Shown: in pieces, positions 1-11,250 of the stretch
Numbering within the stretch: the stretch's first letter is position 1
How the letters are laid out: every line of letters begins with the position of its first letter
NCBI RefSeq assembly: GCF_026241095.1
Contig: NZ_JAPFGB010000029.1
Location: 1-64,000, forward strand
Reading direction: 5' to 3'
DNA: 64,000 nt
From: Saccharopolyspora sp. NFXS83
Lineage (GTDB): Bacteria; Actinomycetota; Actinomycetes; Mycobacteriales; Pseudonocardiaceae
The notes under the pieces: generated by a model
Database searches by the model: none
What the model was told of the DNA's origin: nothing
The model's input: only the letters and a program-made list of their open reading frames with translations
Made by a program: the position numbers and the translations under genes

Positions 1-22
1 GAGAGTAGGACACCGCCGACAA
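1..22 (+). rRNA. rrf: 5S rRNA, 3' end only
   Basis: The window opens with GAGAGTAGGACACCGCCG, the conserved 3' strand of bacterial 5S rRNA that closes helix I and V. The rest of the gene lies before the window. The exact 3' end (about position 20-25) is an estimate. The strong hairpin that follows fits the end of an rRNA operon. Confidence 0.8.
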
Positions 23-30
23 TACTCATC

Positions 31-69
31 CGGGAACGCCCCACAGCTGACAGCTGTGGGGCGTTCCCG
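31..69 (+). terminator. rRNA operon terminator hairpin
   Basis: Perfect inverted repeat with 19-nt arms at 31-49 and 51-69 around a single central base. It lies directly after the 5S rRNA end and is the expected intrinsic terminator of the rrn operon. Only a short T-rich tail follows, as is common in actinomycetes. Confidence 0.8.
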
Positions 70-217
70 CATTTCCACGTCTATCCACCTCTCATCATCG
101 GGCGCGTTCGTTTTCGCCCTCCAGGTAGCCACCTGGAGGGCTTTGTCATGCCCATATCCTCGGCGAGGGCCCTCGGCTGTGGTGTCCCACTCGGTCGCCG
201 GCACTACAGTCGGCCAG

Positions 218-1912
218 ATGACTAGCGGCGAGCACCCCGGACCACGGAACCTGAAGCCTCGCAGTCACGAGGTCACCGACGGGATCGAACGTTCCCCGGC
301 CCGCGGCATGCTGCGGGCGGTGGGCATGCAGGACGCCGACTTCGCGAAGCCCCAGATCGGAGTGGCCTCCTCCTGGAACGAGATCACGCCGTGCAACCTC
401 TCGTTGCAACGGCTGGCGAAAGCGGGCAAGGAAGGTGTGCACGAGGCCGGTGGTTTTCCGATGGAGTTCGGGACCATCTCGGTGTCCGACGCCATCTCGA
501 TGGGGCACGTCGGCATGCACTACTCGCTGGTGTCCCGCGAGATCATCGCTGATTCGGTCGAGACGGTGATGCAGGCCGAGCGGCTGGACGGCTCGGTGCT
601 GCTGGCGGGGTGCGACAAGAGCCTGCCGGGCATGCTGATGGCCGCGGCGCGGCTGAACCTCGCTTCGGTCTTCGTCTACGCCGGTTCGACCTTGCCCGGC
701 AAGGTCGACGACCGCGAGGTGACGATCATCGACGCGTTCGAGGCCGTGGGCGCCTGCGCGCGAGGACTCATCGGCGAGGACGAGGTGGAACGCATCGAGC
801 GGGCCATCTGCCCAGGTGAAGGTGCCTGCGGCGGGATGTACACGGCGAACACCATGGCGTGCGCGGCCGAGGCGTTGGGCATGTCGCTGCCGGGGTCGGC
901 GAGCCCGCCGTCGGTGGACCGGCGCCGGGACGTGAGCGCCCGAGACGCCGGCCGGGCCGTGGTGGGCATGCTGGAGCGGGGACTGACGACCCGCGACATC
1001 CTCACGAAGGAGGCGTTCGAGAACGCCATCGCGGTGGTGATGGCCTTCGGCGGGTCGACCAACGCGGTGCTGCACCTGCTGGCGATCGCGAAAGAAGCCG
1101 GGGTCGACCTGCGGCTGGAGGACTTCAACCGGGTCGGCGACCGGGTCCCGCACCTGGCGGACGTGAAACCGTTCGGCAAGCACGTGATGCCCGCGGTGGA
1201 CCGCATCGGCGGGGTCCCGGTGGTGCTGAAGGCCTTGCTCGATGCGGGACTGGTGCACGGCGATTGCATGACGGTCACCGGGCGCACCCTCGCGGAGAAC
1301 CTCGCGGAACTGGACCCGCCGGAGCTGGACGGCGAGGTGGTGCACGAGTTGTCGAACCCGCTGCATCCCACCGGAGGCCTGACGATCCTGCGCGGTTCGC
1401 TGGCGCCGGAGGGCGCGGTCGTGAAGAGCGCGGGCTTCGAAGCGGCGTCGTTCGAGGGGACCGCTCGGGTCTTCGACGGCGAGCAGGGCGCGATGGAAGC
1501 GGTGGAACAGGACGCGCTCCGAGCCGGCGATGTGGTCGTGATCCGGTACGAAGGTCCGCGAGGCGGCCCGGGGATGCGGGAGATGCTGGCCGTGACGGGC
1601 GCGATCAAGGGCGCCGGGCTGGGCAAGGACGTCCTGCTGCTCACCGACGGCCGCTTCTCCGGTGGCACGACCGGGTTGTGCATCGGCCACGTCGCCCCCG
1701 AAGCCACCGAGGGCGGCCCGATCGCCCTCGTCCACGACGGCGACCCGATTCGCCTCGACCTCAAGGCGCGCACCCTCGACTTGCTCGTCGACGAGGCCGA
1801 GCTGACCCGCCGCCGGACCACTTGGACACCGCCAGCCCCGAAGCACCGCCACGGAGTCCTCGCGAAGTACGCCCGCCTAGTCGGCTCAGCCGCCGAAGGC
1901 GCCATCTGCTGA
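218..1912 (+). CDS. ilvD: Dihydroxy-acid dehydratase
   Basis: 564-residue IlvD, which dehydrates 2,3-dihydroxy-isovalerate and its C6 homologue to the 2-keto acids in the third step of valine, leucine and isoleucine synthesis. Visible family motifs are [17 protein letters not shown] and [14 protein letters not shown], holding the three cysteines of the Fe-S cluster, and the C-terminal TDGRFSGG signature. The reading frame is open upstream to position 56, but family homology starts near the ATG at 218 ([16 protein letters not shown]), which I chose. It is monocistronic here, between an rRNA operon and a hairpin cluster that begins 10 nt after its stop codon. Cytoplasmic enzyme; no regulatory site is evident. 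Confidence 0.95.
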   Translation: MTSGEHPGPRNLKPRSHEVTDGIERSPARGMLRAVGMQDADFAKPQIGVASSWNEITPCNLSLQRLAKAGKEGVHEAGGFPMEFGTISVSDAISMGHVGMHYSLVSREIIADSVETVMQAERLDGSVLLAGCDKSLPGMLMAAARLNLASVFVYAGSTLPGKVDDREVTIIDAFEAVGACARGLIGEDEVERIERAICPGEGACGGMYTANTMACAAEALGMSLPGSASPPSVDRRRDVSARDAGRAVVGMLERGLTTRDILTKEAFENAIAVVMAFGGSTNAVLHLLAIAKEAGVDLRLEDFNRVGDRVPHLADVKPFGKHVMPAVDRIGGVPVVLKALLDAGLVHGDCMTVTGRTLAENLAELDPPELDGEVVHELSNPLHPTGGLTILRGSLAPEGAVVKSAGFEAASFEGTARVFDGEQGAMEAVEQDALRAGDVVVIRYEGPRGGPGMREMLAVTGAIKGAGLGKDVLLLTDGRFSGGTTGLCIGHVAPEATEGGPIALVHDGDPIRLDLKARTLDLLVDEAELTRRRTTWTPPAPKHRHGVLAKYARLVGSAAEGAIC

Positions 1913-1921
1913 CCCCAACGA

Positions 1922-2082
1922 AGTGAACGGACCGTCCGTCCAACGACTTTGGACGAACGGTCCGTTCACTCCACCTGGACGAGGGTTGAGCAGCATCCGT
2001 CGTGCGACACCGAGCACGGGTGACCGAGCGGGGAGTGAACGGACCGTTCGTCCCACGGCATTGGACGAACAGTCCGTTCACC
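1922..2082. repeat. 49-nt hairpin elements, cluster 1 (2 copies)
   Basis: Two members of a 49-nt inverted-repeat family, at 1922-1970 and 2034-2082. Each has 22-nt arms and a 5-nt loop, with the core GAACGGWCCGTTC in each arm. The first copy starts 10 nt after the ilvD stop codon. Each arm read as protein gives a spurious VNGPFV/TNGPFT peptide that should not be annotated. Role unknown; a position after a stop codon fits a terminator. Confidence 0.9.
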
Positions 2083-2330
2083 TCATTCCTGCGTCGACGT
2101 CGTGCCGGGTACGTGTCGGGGAGCACCGGTCGTGCCTTCGGGAGGCCCGGGGCAGTGGATGTCGGTGGTTCGGCTCGGTTTGTGCTGCCCGCTCCGTCGT
2201 TCGGCGGATCTTCGCGGGGACCAGTGCGATGAGGGGCCCGTTGATAGCGCGCGAACCGGACATTGGGGCAAGATCGGACGCGGGGCAGGGGCTCGTATGA
2301 TGATCTTGAAACGACTGGGAGGTCGCGTTG

Positions 2331-3293
2331 GTGTTCAAGAAGATGCTGCGGGCGTTCGGGATCGGCGGTCCCACCGTCGACACGGTGCTCTCCGAACCGC
2401 ACGTGTACCCGGGCGCCACCCTGTCCGGTGAGGTTCGCATCACCGCGGGCGACGGCGAGGTCGACATCGAGCGGGTGACGTTGCGGTTCGAGGCGCGCTC
2501 CGAGCTGGAACGCGGAGATGAGCAGCACGACGCCACCGTCGAGTTCCTGCACGCCATCGTCGCCGAGAACTGCCGCGTCGAGGCCAACGAGCACAAGGTG
2601 ATCCCCTTCGCGATCCCCGTGCCGTGGGAGACCCCGCTCAACGTCGTCGACGGCCAGCAGCTGCCGGGAGTCCAACTCGGCGTGCGGACCGAGCTTGCCG
2701 TCGCGAAGAGCGTGGACAAGGGCGACCTCGACGGCTTGTTCGTCGCACCGCTGCCTTCGCAATCCAGGGTGCTGGACGCGTTCGGCGCCCTCGGTTTCCA
2801 GTTCAAGTCGACCGACCTGGAGATCGCGCAGCTGGCCGGCATCGAGCAGCAGCTGCCGATGTTCCAGGAGATCGAGTTCTACCCGCCGCACCAGTACGAC
2901 GGCCGCGTCAACGAGGTCGAGCTGACGTTCGTGGCCGATGCGGAGGGCCTGCACGTCGTCCTCGAAGCCGACCGGCGAGGCGGCCTGTTCCGCTCGGGCG
3001 AGGACGCGTTCGGCCGGTTCCACCGGACGCACGCGGAGGCGGAGCAGGTCGACTGGGTCGCCGAGCTGACCCGCTGGCTCGACGAGGTCGCCCAGCGCGG
3101 TGGCCTGCTCGGCGGCGGGCACGGGCACGGGCACGGCCACCACGAGCACCACGACGACCAGCGCGGCGGCCCCGGCTGGGGTGGCGTCGCGGCCGGAGCC
3201 GCGCTCGGCGTGGGCGCGGGCATCGTCGGCGGCATGGTCGTGGGCGAAGTGATCGATGAAGCGGGCGACTTCTTCGAAGGCGACGAGGACTGA
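2331..3293 (+). CDS. Spo0M-like arrestin-fold protein
   Basis: 320-residue homologue of the sporulation-control protein Spo0M. The N-terminal two thirds carries the family pattern (MFKKMLRAFGIGGPTVDTVL, then a beta-rich region with VNVVDGQQLPG-like segments). The tail is Gly/His rich (GHGHGHGHHEHHDD, near residue 265), then hydrophobic and glycine-rich (about 280-305), which may touch the membrane. I chose the GTG at 2331 because GGGAGG lies 8 nt upstream. Spo0M proteins in Bacillus affect development and cell shape; in actinomycetes the role is not settled. The gene sits alone between two hairpin clusters. Confidence 0.8.
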   Translation: MFKKMLRAFGIGGPTVDTVLSEPHVYPGATLSGEVRITAGDGEVDIERVTLRFEARSELERGDEQHDATVEFLHAIVAENCRVEANEHKVIPFAIPVPWETPLNVVDGQQLPGVQLGVRTELAVAKSVDKGDLDGLFVAPLPSQSRVLDAFGALGFQFKSTDLEIAQLAGIEQQLPMFQEIEFYPPHQYDGRVNEVELTFVADAEGLHVVLEADRRGGLFRSGEDAFGRFHRTHAEAEQVDWVAELTRWLDEVAQRGGLLGGGHGHGHGHHEHHDDQRGGPGWGGVAAGAALGVGAGIVGGMVVGEVIDEAGDFFEGDED

Positions 3294-3333
3294 CCCGCCC
3301 CGCTGAGCCGCGGCAGGCGCCACCGGCGTCGTG

Positions 3334-3503
3334 AGTGAACGGACCGTTCGTCCAACCGGCTTGGACGAACGGTCCGTTCACCAGAACCTGCTGAGCGAGG
3401 CACCCGCTGCACGGTCGCCTGCCGTGTGGCGCACCCGGCGGTGGATCGGCGATGGGTGAACGGTCCGTTCGTCCAGAACGGTTGGACGAACGGACCGTTC
3501 ACT
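3334..3503. repeat. 49-nt hairpin elements, cluster 2 (2 copies)
   Basis: Elements at 3334-3382 and 3455-3503, between the convergent Spo0M-like gene and the polyprenyl synthase gene. In the second copy the central W of the arm core is T on the left and A on the right, the reverse of the first copy, so the two elements lie in opposite orientation. Pairing between the arms is kept in both. Confidence 0.9.
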
Positions 3504-3535
3504 CCACCTGGCCGCCCCGGCACACCGCGGCTACC

Positions 3536-4570
3536 TCAGTTCCGGCGTCGGGTGAGCATGTGCGTGAGCTCGGTGAGCTCCGCGGCAGGCCCCGGCTCAG
3601 GGCCGGCGGTGTTGAGGTGGTGCAGGGCCTCCGCTTCCAGCGTGCCGATGTGGGTGCGGCTCCAATCCCTCGCACCGGAGTCGGACACCAGCCGCGCGGC
3701 GCGAACGGCGTCCTGCTCTGACAGCTCCCGGCCGTCCGCGTAGAGCTCCGCCAGCTCCCGTCCCGCCGCGGTGCCGGAGTTCAACGCTGCCACCACCGGC
3801 AGCGACTTCTTCCGGTTCCGCAGGTCCGAATGCACCGGTTTCCCGGTCACCGCCGGATCCCCCCAAATGCCCAGCACGTCGTCAACGAGCTGGAACGCCA
3901 AGCCGAGGCGGAACCCGAAGCGGCGCAGGTGCTCGACCCGCTCCTCGCTCGCCCCGCCGAAGAACGCGCCGAGGGCGCAGCTGCAACTGAGCAGCGCACC
4001 CGTCTTCGACCCGACCATCGTGAGGCATTCGGGCAGGGCCACGTCCGACCGCCGCTCGAACGACATGTCGGAGCTCTGCCCGTCCACCAGGTCCAGCACG
4101 GTGGCGTTGAGCTCCTTCAACCCCGCGATCGCCGCCGGGTGCCCGCTGCTGGTGAGGACCTCCGCCGCCAGTGTGAGCAGCGCGTCACCGGCGAGGATCG
4201 CCGGTCCGGAGCCGAACACGCTCCACGCCGTGGGCCGGTGCCGCCGGGTCAGGTCGCCGTCCATCACGTCGTCGTGCAGCAGCGAGAAGTTGTGCACCAG
4301 CTCCACCGCGACCGCCGCGGGCAGCACCTGCAGCGGATCCGCGCCGACGGCGCGTCCGGCCAGCAACACCAGCGTCGGCCGGATCGCTTTGCCCTGGTCC
4401 TCGTCCACCGGGTCGCCGTGCTCGTCCAGCCAGCCGAAGTGGTGGCCGACGATGCGCTGCATCGACTCGGGCAGCGAACCGACGGCGGCGCGCAGCGCGG
4501 GATCCACGAAGTTCCGGCCCGTGCGCAGCGTCTCGGTCACCGTTCGCGCCTGTCCCACTTGTGCAGTCAT
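3536..4570 (-). CDS. Polyprenyl diphosphate synthase, encapsulin-associated
   Basis: 344-residue trans-isoprenyl diphosphate synthase of the GGPP/FPP synthase fold. Both Asp-rich motifs are intact: LLHDDVMDGDLTRRHRPT (first DDxxD) and FQLVDDVLGIWGD (second), so it should condense IPP with an allylic diphosphate. The N-terminal ~30 residues before the helical core are polar and low in order, a place where family 2B cargo carries its shell-targeting segment. It is the last gene of a leftward operon, 15 nt after an encapsulin shell gene, with GGCGGAG just before the ATG. Product chain length cannot be read from sequence; C20 or C10 are both possible. It is probably precursor supplier to the terpene cyclase homologue in the same operon. 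Confidence 0.88.
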   Translation of the reverse strand: MTAQVGQARTVTETLRTGRNFVDPALRAAVGSLPESMQRIVGHHFGWLDEHGDPVDEDQGKAIRPTLVLLAGRAVGADPLQVLPAAVAVELVHNFSLLHDDVMDGDLTRRHRPTAWSVFGSGPAILAGDALLTLAAEVLTSSGHPAAIAGLKELNATVLDLVDGQSSDMSFERRSDVALPECLTMVGSKTGALLSCSCALGAFFGGASEERVEHLRRFGFRLGLAFQLVDDVLGIWGDPAVTGKPVHSDLRNRKKSLPVVAALNSGTAAGRELAELYADGRELSEQDAVRAARLVSDSGARDWSRTHIGTLEAEALHHLNTAGPEPGPAAELTELTHMLTRRRN

Positions 4571-4585
4571 CTCCGCCGGTCTCCT

Positions 4586-6001
4586 TCAACGGGTGGTTTC
4601 GACGTGTTCGAGCACCCCGAGCGCGTCGGGGACCAGCACCGCGGCCGAGTAGTACGTGCTGACCAGGTAGGACACCACGGCGTGCTCGTCCATCCCCATG
4701 AAGCGCACGTTGAGGCCGGGCTCGTACTCGTCGGGGATGCCGGTTTGGCGCAAGCCGACGACTCCGTTGTCCTCGGCGCCGGTGCGCATCGCCAGGATCG
4801 AGCTGGTGCCGGCCTCGGTGACGGGGATCTTGTCGTTGGGCAGGATCGGCACCCCGCGCCATCCGGTGACCCGCACGCCCTCGACCTGCACCGTCTCCGG
4901 CAGCACGCCCCGTCGGCTGCATTCCCTGCCGAACGCCGCGATCGCCTGCGGGTGGGCCATGAACAGCCGGGTCTTCCGGCGTTTGGAGAGGAGTTCGTCG
5001 AGGTCGTCGGGGGTGGGTGGGCCGGTGCGGGTGTGGATGCGTTGGGAGAGGTCGGCGTTGTGGAGGAGTCCGAAGTCGGGGTTGTTGATGAGGTCGTGTT
5101 CTTGGCGTTCGCGGAGTGCTTCGATGGTGAGGCGCAGCTGCTGCTCGGTCTGGTCCATCGGAGTGCTGTAGAGGTCGGACACGCGGGTGTGCACCCGCAG
5201 CACGGCTTGCGCGACCGCGAGCTCGTACTCGCGGGGCGCAGTCTCGTAGTCGACGAAGGTGCCGCCGAGCGCCGCCTCCCCGGTGTGCCCGGAGTGGATG
5301 CCGATCTCCGCTTCACCGTGCTTGTTCTGCGACTTCACCGGCAGCGATCGGACTTCGTCCAGGTGTGCGCGCAGGGCTTCGGAACGGGCCGCGGTCTGTT
5401 CGATCACGTCGCCGCGCAACTCGAGCACGGTGCAGGTGGTGACGGTCTTGACGGTGAACTTCCAGGTGCCGTCCTGGTCGATGAGCAGGCCGGAGCCAGC
5501 GTGGTCGCCGTCGGCGAGCAGGCCGAGCACTGCGTCGTCGCCGTACTCGCCGGCGGTCAGCTTGTGCGCTTTCCCGTGCGCCAGCAGCAGGATCCGGTCC
5601 ACCGTCGATCCGGCTTCGGCCAGCACCTCGCCGGGCCCGTATTCGCGTTGCACGAAACGGTCGGCGAGCGCGCCGAGCACGCCTGCGTCGTCGAATCCGC
5701 GCAGCGGCGGCAGTTCCCTGAGTTCCTGCGGCACCACGCGCACTTCCTGCCCGGTGCTGACGAACGTGACGCGTCCGTCGCCGAGGGTGTAGGTGAGCCG
5801 CCGGTTCACCCGGTAGGTGCCCGAGCTCGCCTCCACCCACGGCAGGGTCCGTTGCAGCCAGCGGGATGTGATGCCCTGCATCTGCGGCGAGGTCTTGGTC
5901 GTCGTCGACAGGTTCCGCGCCGCCGCGGTGCCCAGGCTCAGTGTGGGGCGAGCGCCGGAACCCGCGTCGGTCGGGTCCTCGGTGTTGGTCTCGCGGGTCA
6001 T
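4586..6001 (-). CDS. Family 2B encapsulin shell protein, copy 1
   Basis: 471-residue family 2B encapsulin: an HK97-fold shell protein with an inserted cyclic-nucleotide-binding-like domain. The N-arm region ([27 protein letters not shown], about residues 20-50) leads into the Crp-like domain (about 90-215, RGFDD through [11 protein letters not shown]). The shell domain runs to the typical C-terminal segment [18 protein letters not shown]. The frame is open to 6325, but the ATG at 6001 gives the same length as the paralogue at 8233-9639, so I chose it. It is the third gene of the operon, 59 nt after the terpene cyclase homologue. It shares a 171-bp identical DNA block with copy 2. Expected to co-assemble with copy 2 or form its own compartment. 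Confidence 0.9.
   Translation of the reverse strand: MTRETNTEDPTDAGSGARPTLSLGTAAARNLSTTTKTSPQMQGITSRWLQRTLPWVEASSGTYRVNRRLTYTLGDGRVTFVSTGQEVRVVPQELRELPPLRGFDDAGVLGALADRFVQREYGPGEVLAEAGSTVDRILLLAHGKAHKLTAGEYGDDAVLGLLADGDHAGSGLLIDQDGTWKFTVKTVTTCTVLELRGDVIEQTAARSEALRAHLDEVRSLPVKSQNKHGEAEIGIHSGHTGEAALGGTFVDYETAPREYELAVAQAVLRVHTRVSDLYSTPMDQTEQQLRLTIEALRERQEHDLINNPDFGLLHNADLSQRIHTRTGPPTPDDLDELLSKRRKTRLFMAHPQAIAAFGRECSRRGVLPETVQVEGVRVTGWRGVPILPNDKIPVTEAGTSSILAMRTGAEDNGVVGLRQTGIPDEYEPGLNVRFMGMDEHAVVSYLVSTYYSAAVLVPDALGVLEHVETTR
4984..5154. repeat. 171-bp block identical to 8640-8810
   Basis: By eye, every base from 4984 to 5154 matches 8640-8810 in the paralogous encapsulin gene, while the genes diverge on both sides. 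Inside the block the codons switch to GAA, CAA, CTC and CCC, whereas the flanks prefer GAG, CAG and CTG. This looks like gene conversion with a sequence of different codon habit. Confidence 0.85.
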
Positions 6002-6060
6002 GCAGTCACCATTCCCGTTGTCGTTGCTGGAAGAACCGGACCCCGCCGGGGCCCGGAGGA

Positions 6061-8226
6061 CTAGCCGGGTGCTCGGCGCAGGAAGCGCTGGCGCGGAAAT
6101 CCGGGCCGCCCGAACGCCCGGCGGGCCCGGCGCGACCGATCGCCGGTGCTCGCGTAGCGGCCGGTGACGGAGATCCACCGCAGCTCGCCCGCCATCCACT
6201 GCTGCAGTCCGCGCACGTATCGCTCCAGCCGGGCGCGGGCTGCGGCGGTGAGCGCAAATTCTTCGATCACTGCGGGAAGTTCTCGATGCGTGATCGATTC
6301 GAACCGCCGCAGGCGGGCGGTGCACATGTCATCGGCGATGGCCACCGCCTGGTGCGGGCCGCAGCCGAGGAAGGCCGCCACCGCGGTGACCACGTCCGGC
6401 ACCGAGTGGGCTCCCCCCGGTCCGGCGCGGTAGCGGAACAGGTCGTGGCGCAGGGCTCCGACCTCGGCGAACGTCGTCGCCATCGTGCGCATCGGGGCCG
6501 TCGCGAACAGTTCGGCCGGGATCCCCGGCGCGTGCCGGTGGCGCAGGAGCGCGGCGGTGAGCTCGCCGCCGCAGGTGCGGCGGCGCGACGCCAGCAGTTC
6601 CAGCGGATCCGCCGCTTCCGCGGCGCCCAGTTCCGCCGCCCGGAGCTCGAGCATCTCCGCGAGCCGAACCGCGATCTCCCGGCGCGGCCGGGAGTCGAGG
6701 CCGGCGGTGGTGCGGCGCCACACGTCGGTCAACGCCCGCTCCCACGGGGCTCCCGCGGCTCGCGAGTCCGGGCGCAGCAGCTGGGGGAGCCTGCTCAGGA
6801 AGTCCGCCCCGCCGTCGGAGGCGATCAGATGATCGTCGGCGCGCCACGACCACGCCTGCCGGTCGGCGGCCAGCGCCAGCTCCGCCTCGTCCGCATCCGG
6901 CTCGGTCAGCGCGGCCAGCAGCGCGTAGTCGGCGGCGTCGAACCCGGCGGGGGTCCACTGCCGAGGCGCTCGTTCCGGGCCGCCGCCGTCGAGCAGCCCG
7001 TGCTGCTGAGCCCATGCGCGGGTGTGCCGCCGGGTCGTTTCGAGTGCCGGATTCGGATGGGTGTCGAAGGGCATGAAGAAGTCCGGCAGCCGCACCCGGT
7101 TCGCCGTGCGTTGCCTCGCCGGCGCGGGTCGGGTCGCTGCCTCGACCTCCGCCGCCGCCGAGTTCGGCCGCCACGCCAGCATCCCGGCCAGCCAATCCCG
7201 CAGGCCCTGCACGTAGCGCAGCACCGTCTCGCGCTGCGCCTCGTCCCGGCAACCCACGAGCAGCGCGGGCAGCTCGGCGGAGGTCAGTTCGTCGAACCGC
7301 TGCGAGCGCCGCGCCTGCAGATCGCCGAGCATGGCCATGGCCAGCGGGCGGGACTGCCCGAAGTGCCGTTGCAGCACGACGACGCTGCCGGAGCGCTCGG
7401 TTCCCTCCGGCGCGGCACCGGAAGGGGCGCGAAGCAGCACCACGTCGCAGAACGCGTTGTGCACCGCGCGGAAAGCCGCAACGCCGGTGACCTCGGCGGG
7501 GAGGGTGGTGCGCAGTCCGTACGCCACCAACCGCGCCGCCCACGGGCCGGGACCGGGGCCGCGACCCAGCTCCAGGTGGTCGATCGGATTGGGTACCCGG
7601 GACACCACCGAACCGGCCGACTCCGCAGCTTGCCCGCGCAGCAGGTCGATCAGCGCGGTATCGAGCTGCCACCGCCACGACGGCGCGACCCGTGCGCGCA
7701 GGTCGCACAGGCCGCGCTCGACCGGATCAGCGGCGCCCCTGGGATCACTTCCGCCCGGCGGACCGGCCAGGTGCGCCCGCAGCTTCGCCACGTAGCGCTC
7801 GGCCGTCGTCGCCTGGCGGTGCCGCCGCAGGTGGTGGCGCACTGCGTCCAGCCACACCCCGAAGCAGGCGATCAGCGACAGCTCCGGGCCCGGTACATCG
7901 GGATGCGTCCAGGCGGCGAGCAGCACCTGATCCCGGATGCCGGATGCGGGAACCCCGGGACCGGTGGGGCCCACCGCGGGCCCCACCGCTTCCGGAGCTC
8001 GTCGCCCTGAGGCGCACCGGACGGTGTCCGGCACGTCCTCGGGCCTGGGCGGGGAACCGGAGACCCCCGCCTTCGACTCCTGACGCGGACCGGTTAAGTC
8101 CACATCGGACGACAGCAGGCCTTGGTCCCGCGCCCATCGCGCGGTGTTCGCGTACGCGCGGTCCACGTTCGGGTTCAGCCGTGCGCCGCACGGCTCACCC
8201 GAACCCGTGATCTCCAAGGCCCGCAT
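6061..8226 (-). CDS. Two-domain terpene cyclase homologue, encapsulin cargo candidate
   Basis: 721-residue protein with two fused class I terpene synthase-like domains, the geosmin/germacradienol synthase layout. Domain 1 starts at [23 protein letters not shown] (about 16-38); domain 2 starts at [27 protein letters not shown] (about residue 380). Domain 2 keeps an Asp-rich ADDHLIA motif and a C-terminal TGRY. Its NSE-type site, however, reads [10 protein letters not shown], so the Asn, Ser and Glu ligands are replaced. Domain 1 has [11 protein letters not shown] and [12 protein letters not shown] in the corresponding places, so neither metal site is canonical. It starts 6 nt after the stop of encapsulin copy 2 and is probably translationally coupled. 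It could be a cyclase with altered chemistry, or a catalytically weak or structural cargo protein. Confidence 0.82.
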   Translation of the reverse strand: MRALEITGSGEPCGARLNPNVDRAYANTARWARDQGLLSSDVDLTGPRQESKAGVSGSPPRPEDVPDTVRCASGRRAPEAVGPAVGPTGPGVPASGIRDQVLLAAWTHPDVPGPELSLIACFGVWLDAVRHHLRRHRQATTAERYVAKLRAHLAGPPGGSDPRGAADPVERGLCDLRARVAPSWRWQLDTALIDLLRGQAAESAGSVVSRVPNPIDHLELGRGPGPGPWAARLVAYGLRTTLPAEVTGVAAFRAVHNAFCDVVLLRAPSGAAPEGTERSGSVVVLQRHFGQSRPLAMAMLGDLQARRSQRFDELTSAELPALLVGCRDEAQRETVLRYVQGLRDWLAGMLAWRPNSAAAEVEAATRPAPARQRTANRVRLPDFFMPFDTHPNPALETTRRHTRAWAQQHGLLDGGGPERAPRQWTPAGFDAADYALLAALTEPDADEAELALAADRQAWSWRADDHLIASDGGADFLSRLPQLLRPDSRAAGAPWERALTDVWRRTTAGLDSRPRREIAVRLAEMLELRAAELGAAEAADPLELLASRRRTCGGELTAALLRHRHAPGIPAELFATAPMRTMATTFAEVGALRHDLFRYRAGPGGAHSVPDVVTAVAAFLGCGPHQAVAIADDMCTARLRRFESITHRELPAVIEEFALTAAARARLERYVRGLQQWMAGELRWISVTGRYASTGDRSRRARRAFGRPGFPRQRFLRRAPG

Positions 8227-8232
8227 ACCGGA

Positions 8233-9639
<1,407 letters not shown>

Positions 9640-10370
9640 GACGTACACCACCTAATCTTTCGTATGGGGTCAGGGAAACGGCGCCGAATGCGCCGGTGAA
9701 GCGGATGCGCTGAGCCGGCGGGCGGTGCCCGCCGGTCCGGCAGCGCATCGACCGGTCCGGATCGGGAGGGGCCGCGACGCGGATCAGGTCGGCAACGGCC
9801 CGACCCGATATGAACCCAGGTCGAGTCGAAGTGGTTTGGGTGAATGGATAGACGCCGACGTGGAAACCGGGCATCGGCGAAATGCGTGCTCATTTCCTGG
9901 CGGGAGAGACGCTAGCACTGCCGGATGGAGCCGTACAGTCACCCGAAGGTGCTAAGCCTGGCTGTGCCGTTTGCGCCCAGTGACGAAATCTGCGATCCAT
10001 CTGCGATTCGCCTTTCGCGGCCACGAAAAGTAGTTGTCGCTGTAATCAATTCATCGTTCTTTGGTCTATTTGAGATCCGGAGTCCGGGCTCGTGCACGGA
10101 TCGGATCGGTTCGGGTCCAGGTGCTGGTCCGAACGGGGGGTGTGCGGAGGTGTTCGGCGAGAACCGGTTGCGGAGTGGTTGGATCGATGCAGTACCGTTC
10201 AGCGGTTGAATCCGACCTCGACGAGTCGAATTCGGTCCTATTGAAATAATCTTGCGCTCGACGTGTGTTCGGAGATCCCTGGTCGGTGCGGGGATCTCCG
10301 CGGAGTCGTCTCGTGCCCGGTTCCGCGCGCGCGTCCGCGGGGTCGGTCGGGGGTGAAGGAGGGTGACCGG
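9640..10370. other. Intergenic region between encapsulin operon and HTH gene
   Basis: About 730 nt without a convincing gene. It must contain the promoter of the leftward encapsulin/terpene operon and that of the rightward HTH gene. The stretch 9960-10260 is less GC-rich than its surroundings. I see no clear -35/-10 pair, riboswitch or long hairpin, and none of the 49-nt elements. Confidence 0.5.
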
Positions 10371-10637
10371 ATGCGGTGGAACCTGCGGCTGGCTGCGGCC
10401 AATCGCGGCATTTGGAAGGCGGGTGACCTGCAGCGCAGGCTTGCTGAGCGGGGCATGGTGATCTCGGCCGGCAAGATGTCCGCGCTGTGGTCCGGCCAGC
10501 CGGGCAGCGTCAAGCTCGACGACTTGGACGTGCTCTGCGCCGTCCTCGGCTGCGAGGTGGACGAGCTGCTGATCCCGCAGCCGGAGCGAGTTCGCGGCGG
10601 TCACGCGACGGAATCGGAGCATTCGGATCCGGTGTGA
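10371..10637 (+). CDS. XRE-family helix-turn-helix regulator
   Basis: 88-residue Cro/CI-type protein. It begins MRWNLRLAAANRGIWKAGDL, has the HTH at about residues 15-60, and ends its core with LDVLCAVLGCEVDELLIP, the classic close of short XRE regulators. The ATG at 10371 has a full AAGGAGG 8 nt upstream, so the longer upstream frame is rejected. It is transcribed away from the encapsulin operon across a 730-nt gap and may regulate it, but that is only inferred from position. Confidence 0.85.
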   Translation: MRWNLRLAAANRGIWKAGDLQRRLAERGMVISAGKMSALWSGQPGSVKLDDLDVLCAVLGCEVDELLIPQPERVRGGHATESEHSDPV

Positions 10638-11250
10638 TCGCATGCGTCGCGCGGGCGTGTCGTGCGCGAAATACCTTTAGCGGGTGGAATTGCGGAAGAG
10701 TGGAATCGGTGAGGTCGGTCACTCGTTCGTTTCGGAGGGGGTTTCGGCTCCAGCGGTGGCGGCATTGCGTATGCGGTTTCGATGCCCGGTTCCTCGTGGT
10801 CGGGATCCTGTCGGCTCGGCAATCGCTGAAAAAGGTCGGGTCCCCACTGCTGTGATGGTGGATTCTTCTGCTGTCGGCTGCGCTGCTGACGATCGGATCG
10901 GTGGCCCCGGTCATTGAGGGCCGCCCGATTTATCGGAGCCCGTCTGGCTCGGCCTGATGTCGAGTGGAGGTCGAGTCCGAGGTGGTATCTCCGTGAAAGC
11001 AACAGGTAAAACGTCGTCCAAATAGGACGAACCGTGTTCTGCGGGATTGATGTGGAGTGGTTTACCTGCGCTGGCCCGGCTCTGATTCCCGGACGTGAAT
11101 CCGGACGCGGAGAGTCAGTTCGCGTTTCAAGATCCACCTGATCGGGTCGATCGAGTGGATCATTCGGGTCTAGTTCGCTCCGGAGCATTCCACGCAGGGC
11201 CGTCCGGCGGCTATCAGTGGGGCAACCACGTGCGATCAGAGGGAGTTCCG
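10638..11250. other. Intergenic region, nothing recognised
   Basis: About 610 nt between the HTH gene and the TNT toxin gene. Short frames exist on both strands but none has a good ribosome-binding site or recognisable protein. It presumably holds the toxin promoter. Confidence 0.5.

Noticed and set aside
146-1852. Long open frame opposite ilvD
   Set aside because: Arg/Gly/His-rich antisense shadow caused by high GC; ilvD on the other strand is unmistakable.
3830-6064. 744-codon open frame opposite the prenyl synthase and encapsulin genes
   Set aside because: No family pattern; the opposite strand carries two clear genes.
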